Part shown: positions 25,414 to 33,741 of the stretch, in pieces | Position numbering within the stretch: the stretch's first letter is position 1 | Layout of the letters: each line of letters opens with the position of its first letter | Position numbers and translations under genes: made by a program | The notes under the pieces: generated by a model | Databases searched by the model: none | What the model saw: the letters and a program-made list of their open reading frames with translations, nothing else | What the model was told of the DNA's origin: nothing | NCBI RefSeq assembly: GCF_004349065.1 | Contig: NZ_SMKZ01000019.1 | Span: 57,762-121,761, forward strand | Length of the DNA stretch: 64,000 bases | DNA from: Jiangella asiatica | GTDB taxonomy: Bacteria; Actinomycetota; Actinomycetes; Jiangellales; Jiangellaceae | Direction: 5' to 3'

Positions 25414-26921
25414 GCCGCGTCCCCCGGTTCGTCACCGCCGACGAGGCCGTCGCCGCCATCCCCGACGGCGGCACCGTCGCGACCGACGGCTTCACCCTGC
25501 TCGGCGTGGCCGAGGAGGTGTTCGAGGCCGTCGAGCGCCGATTCCTCGCCACCGGCACCCCGCGCGGGCTCACGGTCGTCGCCGCGTCGGGTCAGTCCGG
25601 CAACGAGCTGGGCTTCGAGCACTTCGCGCACGAGGGTCTGGTCGGCCGGGTCGTCGGGTCGCACTGGGGGCTGCAGCCGCGCATGTCGCGGTTCCTGCGC
25701 GACAACGGCGCGGAGGCCGTGTGCCTACCGCAGGGCCAGATCTCCACGCTGTACCGTGCCATCGCGGCCCGCCGGGCGGGGAATCTCAGCCGCATCGGTA
25801 TCGACACCTTCGTCGATCCCGAGCGCGACGCCGGGCGCATCAACGAGGCGGCCGCCGCGGCACCGCCGTACGTCGAGTCCGTGCACATCGACGGCGAGCG
25901 GCACCTGCTGTACCGCAGCTTCCCCGTCGACGTCGCGATCATCCGCGCCACGTCGGTCGATCCGGACGGCAACTGCTCCATCGCCGAGGAGGCCGCCACC
26001 CTGGACCAGCTGGCCATCGCGCAGGCCGCGAAGGCGTCGGGCGGCATCGTCATCGTGCAGGCCAAGTACGCCGTCGACCGCGGCGCCATCGCACCGCGCG
26101 AGGTGATGGTCCCCGGCCAGTTCGTCGACCTGGTCGTCGTCACGACCGACGCCCAGCGGTACCACCGCCAGTCCAAGGGCTTCCCGTTCGACGCGCGGCT
26201 CGTCTCGGCCGGCGCCGTCCCCGCCGACCCGGCCGAATTCGTCCTTCCCGAGGACCGGCTGGCCATCGGCCTGCGCGCGGTGCGCGACCTGAGCCCGGGC
26301 GAGATCATCAACATCGGCACCGGCATCCCCGGCGACGTCATCAGCGCGGCACTCGCCGAGGCCGGGCTGGCCGGGCAGGTCACCGTCACCGTCGAGGCCG
26401 GCACCCACGGCGGTGCCCCCCTGGGCGGCACCGACTTCGGCGCGACCCTGCACCCCACGGCGATCATCCCGCAGTCGCACCAGTTCGACTTCTATGACGG
26501 CGGCGGGCTCGACGCCACGTTCATGGGCGTCGGCGAGGTCGACCGCTTCGGCAACGTCAACGTCTCTCTCTTGGGCGAGCGCGTCATCGGGTGCGGTGGT
26601 TTCATCGACATCACCCAGAGCACCCGGCGCATCTACTTCTGCTTCGTCCTCGGTGGACGCCATTCGAAGTTCGTCCGCGACGTGGGTCACCTGACATTCA
26701 ACGGCACCCGCGCTCACCGGGAGGGCCAGGAGGTCTGGTACGTCACGGAGCGGGCGGTCTTCCGGCTGACCGGCTCCGGGATCCGGCTGGTCGAGCTGCG
26801 ATCCGGCTACGACCTGCACGACGACGTCCTGGCGCTGATCCCGTTCGACATCGAGGTCGACAGCGACGCGCTCGCCGTGGCCGCCGCGCCACCCGTCACG
26901 ATTCCCTCGACCCAGCGCTAG
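25410..26921 (+). CDS. Acyl-CoA:acetate/3-ketoacid CoA-transferase (YdiF/propionate CoA-transferase type)
   Basis: 503 residues, with fused alpha and beta parts as in YdiF and propionate CoA-transferase. The N-terminal half has VPRFVTADEAVAAIPDGGTVATDGF and the C-terminal half begins GLRAVRDLSPGEIINIGTGIPGDV. The catalytic glutamate is E329 in TVEAGTHGGAPLGG, where the usual ENG/ESG is EAG. It activates a carboxylic or keto acid by moving CoA from a donor acyl-CoA. It lies between SDR and thiolase, so it probably activates the 3-ketoacid that the thiolase then splits. Confidence 0.92.
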   Translation: MSRVPRFVTADEAVAAIPDGGTVATDGFTLLGVAEEVFEAVERRFLATGTPRGLTVVAASGQSGNELGFEHFAHEGLVGRVVGSHWGLQPRMSRFLRDNGAEAVCLPQGQISTLYRAIAARRAGNLSRIGIDTFVDPERDAGRINEAAAAAPPYVESVHIDGERHLLYRSFPVDVAIIRATSVDPDGNCSIAEEAATLDQLAIAQAAKASGGIVIVQAKYAVDRGAIAPREVMVPGQFVDLVVVTTDAQRYHRQSKGFPFDARLVSAGAVPADPAEFVLPEDRLAIGLRAVRDLSPGEIINIGTGIPGDVISAALAEAGLAGQVTVTVEAGTHGGAPLGGTDFGATLHPTAIIPQSHQFDFYDGGGLDATFMGVGEVDRFGNVNVSLLGERVIGCGGFIDITQSTRRIYFCFVLGGRHSKFVRDVGHLTFNGTRAHREGQEVWYVTERAVFRLTGSGIRLVELRSGYDLHDDVLALIPFDIEVDSDALAVAAAPPVTIPSTQR

Positions 26922-26930
26922 GAGGCCAGC

Positions 26931-28109
26931 ATGCCCGATCCCATCGTCATCGTCGACGGCGCCCGCACCCCGGTGGGCGGCTTCGACGGCGCCCTGGCGT
27001 CGACGCCGACTCACGAGCTCGGCGCGACCGCGATCCGCGGGGCGCTCGAGCGCTCCGGGGTCAGGCCCGACGAGGTCGACGACGTCGTGCTCGGCTGCGT
27101 GGGCCAGGTTGGCCCCGAGGCGTTCAACGCCCGGCTGGCGGCGCTGAAGGCAGGGCTGCCGCCGTCGTCGAACGCCCTCAACGTGAACCGGCTGTGCGGC
27201 AGCGGCCTGCAGGCCGTCTGGACGGCGGCACTGCAGATCATGGGCGGCGACTCCGAGGTCGTCGTGGCGGGCGGCAACGAGAACATGAGCGCGCAGCCGT
27301 TCCTCGACTTCCAGGCCCGCGACGGCAACCGGCTGGCCGACCGCGTGCTCGTCGACGGCACGCTCAGCCTGGTCACCGACCCGTGGCGCCGGGCGCCCAT
27401 GGGCACGACGGCCGAGAACGTCGCCGAGCGCCACGGCGTGAGCCGCGAGCGGCAGGACGCGTTCGCGCTGGCCAGCCAGCGCAAGGCGGCCGCGGCCCAA
27501 GAGGCCGGCGTGTTCGCCGAAGAGATCGTGCCGGTGGTCGTGCCGTCGCGGAAGGGCGAGGTCGTCGTCGACCGCGACGAGCACCCGCGGCCCGAGGTCA
27601 CCCTCGAGAAGCTGGCCCGGCTGCGCCCGGCGTTCCGCCCTGACGGCAGCGTCACCGCGGGCAACTCGTCGGGCATCAACGACGGGGCCGCCGCGCTCGT
27701 GCTGATGCGCGAGTCGCGGGCCAGGGCGAACGGGCTGGAGCCGGCGGCCCGGATCACGGCCTTCGCCAAGTCCGGCACCGACCCCGACTACATGGGGTAC
27801 GCCCCGACGTACGCCATCGAGCGGGTGCTCGACCGGTCTGGGCTCACCATGGGCGAGGTCGGTGTGGTGGAGCTGAATGAGGCGTTCGCGGCGCAGGCGG
27901 TCGCCGTCGCCGACGATGCCAAGATCCCCGAGGACCGGCTCAACCCGTACGGCGGGGCGATCGCCCTCGGACACCCGGTCGGCGCCACCGGCGCCGTCCT
28001 CGCCCTCCGCGCGGTCTACGGCCTGCGCCGGCTCGATGTCGAACACGCGCTCGTCACGTTGTGCATCGGCGGTGGCCAGGGCGTCGCGATGGTCCTGAGC
28101 CGGTTCTGA
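26931..28109 (+). CDS. Acetyl-CoA C-acetyltransferase (thiolase)
   Basis: 392 residues, the standard thiolase II length. Catalytic residues fall at the classical positions: nucleophilic C89 in NRLCGSGLQAV, H348 in GHPVGATGA and C378 in TLCIGGGQG. NEAFAAQ is present before the histidine. It splits a 3-ketoacyl-CoA to acetyl-CoA plus a shortened acyl-CoA, or condenses two acetyl-CoA. In this operon cleavage is the more sensible direction. Ten bases after the CoA-transferase, with AGGAGG before the ATG. Confidence 0.95.
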   Translation: MPDPIVIVDGARTPVGGFDGALASTPTHELGATAIRGALERSGVRPDEVDDVVLGCVGQVGPEAFNARLAALKAGLPPSSNALNVNRLCGSGLQAVWTAALQIMGGDSEVVVAGGNENMSAQPFLDFQARDGNRLADRVLVDGTLSLVTDPWRRAPMGTTAENVAERHGVSRERQDAFALASQRKAAAAQEAGVFAEEIVPVVVPSRKGEVVVDRDEHPRPEVTLEKLARLRPAFRPDGSVTAGNSSGINDGAAALVLMRESRARANGLEPAARITAFAKSGTDPDYMGYAPTYAIERVLDRSGLTMGEVGVVELNEAFAAQAVAVADDAKIPEDRLNPYGGAIALGHPVGATGAVLALRAVYGLRRLDVEHALVTLCIGGGQGVAMVLSRF

Positions 28110-28168
28110 ACACCTTGGTTTCCAAGACGTCACCCCGGACGGCGTCCCAACGTCAGTGATAGCTTCGA

Positions 28169-28182
28169 CTTACTCGATTAAG
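28169..28182. promoter_or_regulatory. Second-regulon operator C (ABC importer operon)
   Basis: CTTACTCGATTAAG matches operator B at 13 of 14 positions and lies 69 bp before the binding-protein start, in the gap after the thiolase gene. A good -35/-10 pair was not found, so the promoter position is uncertain. It suggests that the importer at 28.2-31.4 kb belongs to the same regulon. Confidence 0.7.
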
Positions 28183-28250
28183 TGATCTCGTGGTGTATCG
28201 CCAGATCACTACGGCGGGAGCGCCGGTCGAGCCGCAAGGAGGCGGCTGTG

Positions 28251-29537
28251 ATGCGAAAGCAGAAGAACGTCTTGTTCTCCCTCTCCGTGGTGACGGTGCT
28301 TGCCGTCACCGCGGCCTGCGGGCCAGACTCATCCGGGACGTCCAGCGACTCCGGCGAGCCCGCAGGCGACATCACCGTGACGAGCTGGCGGTTCGCGGAC
28401 CCGTCGGCCGTCGGAACGCTGCATTTGGAACTCATCGACGGGTTCAACGAGAGCCAGGACGCCATCAACGTCACCACCGAGGCCATCCCGTACAACGACG
28501 TCAACACCGAACTGGTCAACTCCGTCCTCAGCGGCGCGCCGGCCGACCTCGTCGCCATCGGGCCGTCCGAGCTGGCCAGCAACGCCGAGTACCTGCAGCC
28601 CGTGGACGACTTCTGGGAGGCCGAGGGCGCGGAGTTCCAGGACGCGTTCAGCGAGACCGCCAGGGCACTGGCGACGCACGACGGCCAGCTGTGGGGGATC
28701 CCGATCGAGATGTCCACGACCGACGGCATGTGGTTCAACAAGGACGTCCTGGCCGACTCCGGCGTCGACCCGGAGCAGGCCGTCAGCTCATGGGAGAACT
28801 TCCGGGCGGCGCTCGAACAGATCAAGGCCGCCGGCCACACCCCGATGCTGTTCGAGGCGGCCAACGCAACCCGCATGGATCGGCACTGGTCCTGGTACGT
28901 CGCTGGCGGCGCCGACCTCACCGACCCCGACCAGTACGTCGAGCAGATGTGCACGCCCGAGTCTGAGGAGACCTTCACCTTCCTGACAGACCTTTACCTC
29001 GACGGGCTGACGCCCAACCCGGCCGGTATCGCCTACGACGAGGCCACCCGGCAGTTCTCCGCCGGCGACGTCGGCTTCTACGCCGACGGCCCGTGGGCGC
29101 CCACGACGTACGAGGCCTACGACGCGTCCATCCTCGACAAGCTCGGCTACACCCACCTGCCCCCGAAGGAGGAGGGCGGCGGGTACGGCGCCAACGTCGA
29201 TGGCCTGCTCTGGGCGATCCCCAAGGGCTCGGCGAACCCGGAGGCCGCCTGGGAGGTCATGAAGTTCATGAGCTCCGTCGACGCCGAGGAGCGGCAGGCC
29301 GCCAACGGCAACCTGCCGACCCGCACGGAGGTGCTGCAGTCCGCCGTCGTGGCCGACGACCCGATGCTCGCGCACTTCGGGGCGCTGATCGACGAGCACG
29401 GCTATCCGCGGCCGCGGGCCGACTTCATCGGCGAGTTCAAGCAGATCTTCATCACCGCCTACCAGGCCGCGGTCACCGAGCAACAGTCGCCGGCTGACGC
29501 GCACGCGTCGGCGTGCGACCAGCTGCGCGGACTCTGA
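28251..29537 (+). CDS. Sugar ABC importer solute-binding lipoprotein
   Basis: 428 residues with signal peptide MRKQKNVLFSLSVVTVLAVTAAC (lipobox Cys 23). ITVTSWRFADPSAVGTLHLELIDGFNES and the GFYADGPWAPTTYEAYD segment mark a family 1 sugar-binding protein. AAGGAGG lies eight bases before ATG 28251; the frame is open further upstream through the operator. It begins an operon with two permeases and an enolase-superfamily enzyme. The operator at 28169 suggests that its ligand is processed by the SDR/thiolase pathway. Confidence 0.93.
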   Translation: MRKQKNVLFSLSVVTVLAVTAACGPDSSGTSSDSGEPAGDITVTSWRFADPSAVGTLHLELIDGFNESQDAINVTTEAIPYNDVNTELVNSVLSGAPADLVAIGPSELASNAEYLQPVDDFWEAEGAEFQDAFSETARALATHDGQLWGIPIEMSTTDGMWFNKDVLADSGVDPEQAVSSWENFRAALEQIKAAGHTPMLFEAANATRMDRHWSWYVAGGADLTDPDQYVEQMCTPESEETFTFLTDLYLDGLTPNPAGIAYDEATRQFSAGDVGFYADGPWAPTTYEAYDASILDKLGYTHLPPKEEGGGYGANVDGLLWAIPKGSANPEAAWEVMKFMSSVDAEERQAANGNLPTRTEVLQSAVVADDPMLAHFGALIDEHGYPRPRADFIGEFKQIFITAYQAAVTEQQSPADAHASACDQLRGL

Positions 29538-29575
29538 CGTCCGCGATCCGCGGCAATGATGCGGAGGTCGAGACG

Positions 29576-30556
29576 ATGAGCGGCACACGACGGATGGAGC
29601 GGCCAGCTCCGGAGCGGCCGGCGACGCCGACCGCCGCCGGCGCCACCGGGGCACCTGGATCGCGCCCGAGGCCTCGACGGCGGACGGTCTCGGCCGGCGA
29701 CCGGGCGATCTTCTTCGGGCCGCTCATGGTGGTGCTCGTCGGCATGCTCGCGTTCCCCATCGGGTTCGCCCTCTACGCGAGCTTCGCCGACGTCGACAAC
29801 CTGTTCTCGCTCGAGTTCGCAGGCGCCGCCAACTACCAGGAGCTGTTCGAGCGTCCGGCCGACCTGGTCACGCCGTTCCTCAACACGCTGCGCTTCGTCG
29901 GCGTCTCGGTCGCGGCGGCGCTGGTGCTCGGGTTCGGCGGCGCCCTGCTGCTCAACACCACGCTGCGCGGTCGGCGCTGGTTTCGCAGCGCCCTGCTGTT
30001 CCCGTGGGTGATCCCGACCGTGCTGGTGGCCCTGCTGTGGCGCTGGATCATGGACTCCAACCTCGGTGGGGCGTTCAACGGCCTGCTGGCCGAGGTGGGC
30101 ATCATCGACGATCCGGTGAGCTGGCTGGGCAGCCCCGACTGGGCGCCATGGGTGATCATCCTGGCGCAGGTCTGGCATGGCTTCCCGTTCGTCATGATCA
30201 TGCTGCTCGCCGCGCTCCAGGCGATCCCGGACGAGCTCTACGAGGCCGCCGCGGTCGACGGCGCCGGCCCGGTCCGCCAACTCACCGCCATCACCTGGCC
30301 GGGCGTGCGGCCGATCTTCGTCCTGGTCGGGACCCTGGAAGGGCTGTACGCCTTCCGGGAGTTCGCGACCATCGACGTGCTGACGAAGGGCGGCCCGGCC
30401 GGCTCGACCGAGGTGCTCGCGACCCAGGTCTATCGGCTGTTCTTCGAGTACCACCAGTTCGGAAAGGCCGTCGCGCTGGCGGCGCTGATGTTCCTGCTCG
30501 CCCTGCTGGCGACGACATTCTTTTTGCGGCTGTCGATCCGAGGGGACGAGGACTGA
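29576..30556 (+). CDS. Sugar ABC importer permease (MalF-type)
   Basis: 326 residues: a long Pro/Arg-rich cytoplasmic tail, then six predicted helices. The EAA loop is YEAAAVDGAGPVRQLTAITWPGV, followed by LTKGGPAGSTEVLATQVYRLFF, the usual MalF ending. ATG 29576 has GGAGG eight bases upstream; an earlier in-frame start at 29513 would overlap the binding-protein gene. Its stop is directly followed by the next permease start. Confidence 0.93.
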   Translation: MSGTRRMERPAPERPATPTAAGATGAPGSRPRPRRRTVSAGDRAIFFGPLMVVLVGMLAFPIGFALYASFADVDNLFSLEFAGAANYQELFERPADLVTPFLNTLRFVGVSVAAALVLGFGGALLLNTTLRGRRWFRSALLFPWVIPTVLVALLWRWIMDSNLGGAFNGLLAEVGIIDDPVSWLGSPDWAPWVIILAQVWHGFPFVMIMLLAALQAIPDELYEAAAVDGAGPVRQLTAITWPGVRPIFVLVGTLEGLYAFREFATIDVLTKGGPAGSTEVLATQVYRLFFEYHQFGKAVALAALMFLLALLATTFFLRLSIRGDED

Positions 30557-31444
30557 ATGGCCACCATCACCGACACCGCCGTGCGGCAGCGCCCCGGGCG
30601 CCGCCCGAACCGGCGGCCGCGTTCTCGCTCCGTTGGGGCGACCGGACGGTACGTGCTGCTGGCGCTCATGCTGCTGTTCGCGCTGCTGCCGTTCGCCTGG
30701 ATGCTCATCACGGCCATCAAGCCGGCGGCCGAGGCATACACGACGCCGATCATCTGGTGGCCCTCGACGCCGACGGTCGAGAACTTCGTCGCGGTCCTCA
30801 CCAAGACCGACTTCCCGCGGGTCGTCCTCAACACCGTCATCGTGGCCGTGTCGGCGGCCCTGATCAGCACGACGGTGGCCGTACTGGCGGCATACGGGCT
30901 GTCCCGGTTGGCCGGGAAGCGCGCGCAGGTGCTGATGATCTCGCTGCTGTTCGCGCAGATGATCCCGACAGTGTTGCTGGTGATCCCGTACTTCCTCATC
31001 TTCCGGCGGCTCGGGCTGGTCGACACCTTGCTCGCGCTGGTCATCACGAACGTCTCGTTCACGGCGCCCATCGCGACCTGGTTACTGCTGCGGTTCATCG
31101 GCAAGGTGCCGAAGGAGCTGGACGCCGCCGCGATGATCGACGGTTGCACGCGGCTCGGCGCGCTGCGCCGCGTCGTGCTGCCCGCGGCGCGGTCCGGCGT
31201 GGCCGCTGTGTTCTTCTATACGTTCCTCGTCGCCTGGCACGAGTACCTGTTCGCGCTCTCGCTGACGTCGTCTCCGCAGAACCAGGTGGCCACCCTGTCG
31301 ATCGCCTCGCTGGTCGGGCAGTACTCGGTCTCCTGGGGGCAGTTGATGGCGCTGGGCATCCTGGTCGCCCTGCCGTTGATCGTGCTCTTCCTGATGGTCG
31401 AGCGGAGCCTGATCGAGGGCCTGGCCGGCGGCGTGAAGGGCTGA
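30557..31444 (+). CDS. Sugar ABC importer permease (MalG-type)
   Basis: 295 residues with six predicted helices. EAA loop: KELDAAAMIDGCTRLGALRRVVLPAA. The tail RSLIEGLAGGVKG is typical of MalG-like subunits. The start codon follows the MalF-type stop without a gap. There is no ATPase gene; the enolase-superfamily gene begins 2 bases after the stop. Presumably uses a shared ATPase. Confidence 0.93.
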   Translation: MATITDTAVRQRPGRRPNRRPRSRSVGATGRYVLLALMLLFALLPFAWMLITAIKPAAEAYTTPIIWWPSTPTVENFVAVLTKTDFPRVVLNTVIVAVSAALISTTVAVLAAYGLSRLAGKRAQVLMISLLFAQMIPTVLLVIPYFLIFRRLGLVDTLLALVITNVSFTAPIATWLLLRFIGKVPKELDAAAMIDGCTRLGALRRVVLPAARSGVAAVFFYTFLVAWHEYLFALSLTSSPQNQVATLSIASLVGQYSVSWGQLMALGILVALPLIVLFLMVERSLIEGLAGGVKG

Positions 31445-31446
31445 CG

Positions 31447-32655
31447 ATGACGAGGATCAGCGCGGTCTCCTTGTCCTTGCTCACCCACCCGTCGCCGGTC
31501 GGCCGAGACGCCGACGGGATGATCTCGGTGGGCACTCCGGGCGAAGGGCACGCCGTCGTCGTCCGCATCCGCACCGACGACGGTGCCGAGGGCTGCCACG
31601 TCGAAGACGACGTCATGGTGGTAGACCAGCTGCGCGCCGACCCCGGCATCGTCACCGACGTGGTCGCACCGGCCCTACTCGGTGAGGACCCGGCGTACCG
31701 CGAGCGCATCTGGCAGCGGCTCGCCCGACTGCAGCGACTGCATCTGACCCGGTTGCATGACCGCATCATCGCCGTCGTCGACATCGCTCTCTGGGATCTG
31801 GTCGGCCGGATGCTGAACAGCCCCGTGCACAGCCTGCTCGGCACGTACCGCGACACGGTTCCGGCCTACGCCAGCACCATGATGGGTGAGACGGCTGGGC
31901 CGTTGTCCACACCCGAAGGCTTCGCCGACTTCGCCGAGCAGTGCGCCGAACGCGGCTTCCAGGCATTCAAGCTGCACACCTGGGCACCGCTGGCCAGTGG
32001 CGATGCGGACTGGCGGCGCGACGCCTTGGCCTGTGAAGAAGTGCGCGAACGGGTCGGCGGGCGCTTGCGGCTCATGCTCGACCCCTGGCACTTCTACGAC
32101 CGCGAGGACGCCCTGCGCCTCGGCCGCGTGATCGAGGACCTGGACTTCTTCTGGTACGAGGAACCCATGACCGAAGCGTCGCCGGACAGCTACGTGTGGC
32201 TGTGCGACCGGCTGGACGTCCCGGTGACCGGCCCCGAGATCGCCGCCGGAGGGATCCGGACACGCGCCGACTGGATCGTCCGCGGCGCATGCGACATCGC
32301 GCGCGCCGGCGTGCTCGACATCGGGGGCATCACGCCCATGGTGAAGTGCGCGGCGCTCTGCGAGGCGCTCAACGTGCCGCTCACCCTTCACCTCGGCGGA
32401 GTCGCCAGCCTGCATCTGCTGGCCGCCATGCCTATCAACGGCTGGTACTACGAGCGGGGCCTGCTCCACCCGGATCTGGACCTCGACGCCGTTCCACCGT
32501 GGCTGGGCCGCCCGGTGGAGGTGATGTCCGCCGACGGGCTGATGGCCATCCCGGACGGTCCCGGCCTCGGCTGCGACTTCGATTCGGACTTCCTGGCCGC
32601 GCACGAGCAGATTCTCGGTGTCACGACCGAGCCGCCGACGCGCGTCCGGACCTGA
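31447..32655 (+). CDS. Enolase-superfamily enzyme (mandelate racemase / muconate lactonizing subgroup)
   Basis: 402 residues with the capping domain followed by a modified TIM barrel. Metal ligands appear at LMLDPW (D212), WYEEPM (E238) and GPEIAAGG (E264); base candidates are K175 in FKLHTW and H315 in LTLHLGG. The K-x-H form of the second-strand motif, rather than K-x-K, is typical of the mandelate-racemase/sugar-acid-dehydratase branch. It would abstract the proton next to a carboxylate, most likely dehydrating an aldonic or uronic acid. It is the last gene of the importer operon, so its substrate probably derives from the imported sugar. Confidence 0.88.
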   Translation: MTRISAVSLSLLTHPSPVGRDADGMISVGTPGEGHAVVVRIRTDDGAEGCHVEDDVMVVDQLRADPGIVTDVVAPALLGEDPAYRERIWQRLARLQRLHLTRLHDRIIAVVDIALWDLVGRMLNSPVHSLLGTYRDTVPAYASTMMGETAGPLSTPEGFADFAEQCAERGFQAFKLHTWAPLASGDADWRRDALACEEVRERVGGRLRLMLDPWHFYDREDALRLGRVIEDLDFFWYEEPMTEASPDSYVWLCDRLDVPVTGPEIAAGGIRTRADWIVRGACDIARAGVLDIGGITPMVKCAALCEALNVPLTLHLGGVASLHLLAAMPINGWYYERGLLHPDLDLDAVPPWLGRPVEVMSADGLMAIPDGPGLGCDFDSDFLAAHEQILGVTTEPPTRVRT

Positions 32656-32753
32656 GCCGACCGGTCTACGCGCAGCGTGGGCAGGCGCATCCGCACCGCC
32701 TGGAGCGGACCAGTCCGCCTCTGGGACGTTGGGCGGCCCGACCGGCGGCGTGC

Positions 32754-33638
32754 TCAGTCCATCGAGGGGTGGCTCTCGGGCGCGGGCGGGAGGGCGTTGA
32801 GGAAGACGTCGTGGGCGACGGAGTGCCGATCGGCCCGCCAGGCCACCACGAGGGTGCTGCTGTTGCCTTCGACGGGGACGAAGGACAGGCCGTCGGCGGA
32901 CCAGGAGGCGTAGCTGGCAGGCATGAACGAAATGCCGAAGTGCGCCCGGACCAACGCGAAGATGCCGTGGGTGCTGCCCATCTCGTCGGTGACGCGGGGC
33001 GCGAACGGCCAGTCCCCGCAGTGCGTCGCCATCCACGAGGGGTTGGAGAGGAACGGCGTGTCCGCGACCATGGCGAGGTCGCTGCGCGTGGCCAGCTGCC
33101 GGCCGGCGAGCGGATGGTCGTCCGGGACGACCATGCAGACCGGCTCGGTCGACAGGTGCGCGGTGCGCCAGGGCGCAGCTGGCGGCAGGTCGCGGACGAA
33201 CGCGAGGTCGTCGGTTCCGTTCTCCAGGCCCGCGGTCTGGAGAACCCAGGACCGGTCGATGAGGGTGAAGGTCAGTCCCGGGTGGTGCTGCCGGACGGTC
33301 TGTAGCGTGGGCATGACGAACGACTCCACCGCGGAGCCGATGAAACCGATGGACAGGTGCCCGATCTCGCCGCGGCCGGCGCCGCGTACCCGCTCGATGG
33401 TGCGCTCCAGATCGGCGAGCAACCTGGCCGCCTCGCGGTGCAGCAGCTTCCCGCATTCGGTCAGTGCGACCGTGCGAGTGTCGCGGACCAGCAGGTCGGC
33501 GCCGATGCGTCGCTCCAGGTCGCGGATCTGGCGGCTCAGCGCCGGCTGGCTCAGCAGCAGCCGGTTCGCGGCCCGGCTGAAGTGGAGCTCCTCGGCCACG
33601 ACGGCGAACGAGCGGAGCAGCCGGATCTCAACATCCAT
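32754..33638 (-). CDS. LysR-family transcriptional regulator
   Basis: 294 residues. Winged helix-turn-helix at the N-terminus (EIRLLRSFAVVAEELHFSRAANRL, then SQPALSRQIRDLERRIGADLL) and a two-lobed effector domain from about residue 92 (GHLSIGFIGSAVESFVMP). It is transcribed away from the FAD oxidoreductase at 33742 across a 103-bp gap, the classical layout for a LysR activator of the divergent operon. No clear operator was picked out, though the gap has an AT-richer TATCAATTAGGTA segment. The inducer is unknown. Confidence 0.93.
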   Translation of the reverse strand: MDVEIRLLRSFAVVAEELHFSRAANRLLLSQPALSRQIRDLERRIGADLLVRDTRTVALTECGKLLHREAARLLADLERTIERVRGAGRGEIGHLSIGFIGSAVESFVMPTLQTVRQHHPGLTFTLIDRSWVLQTAGLENGTDDLAFVRDLPPAAPWRTAHLSTEPVCMVVPDDHPLAGRQLATRSDLAMVADTPFLSNPSWMATHCGDWPFAPRVTDEMGSTHGIFALVRAHFGISFMPASYASWSADGLSFVPVEGNSSTLVVAWRADRHSVAHDVFLNALPPAPESHPSMD

Positions 33639-33741
33639 GCGTGCATCGTATCAATTAGGTACCACTCAGTATTGGACTGCATAGCTTGCACGTGGCTACG
33701 GTCCCGAGAGGAACGCACGATCGCGAGCGCGGAGGAAGCCG

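Noticed and set aside
28114..28126. CTTGG-TTT-CCAAG hairpin after the thiolase gene
   Set aside because: Stem of only five pairs with a three-base loop and no following T-run; too weak to call a terminator.
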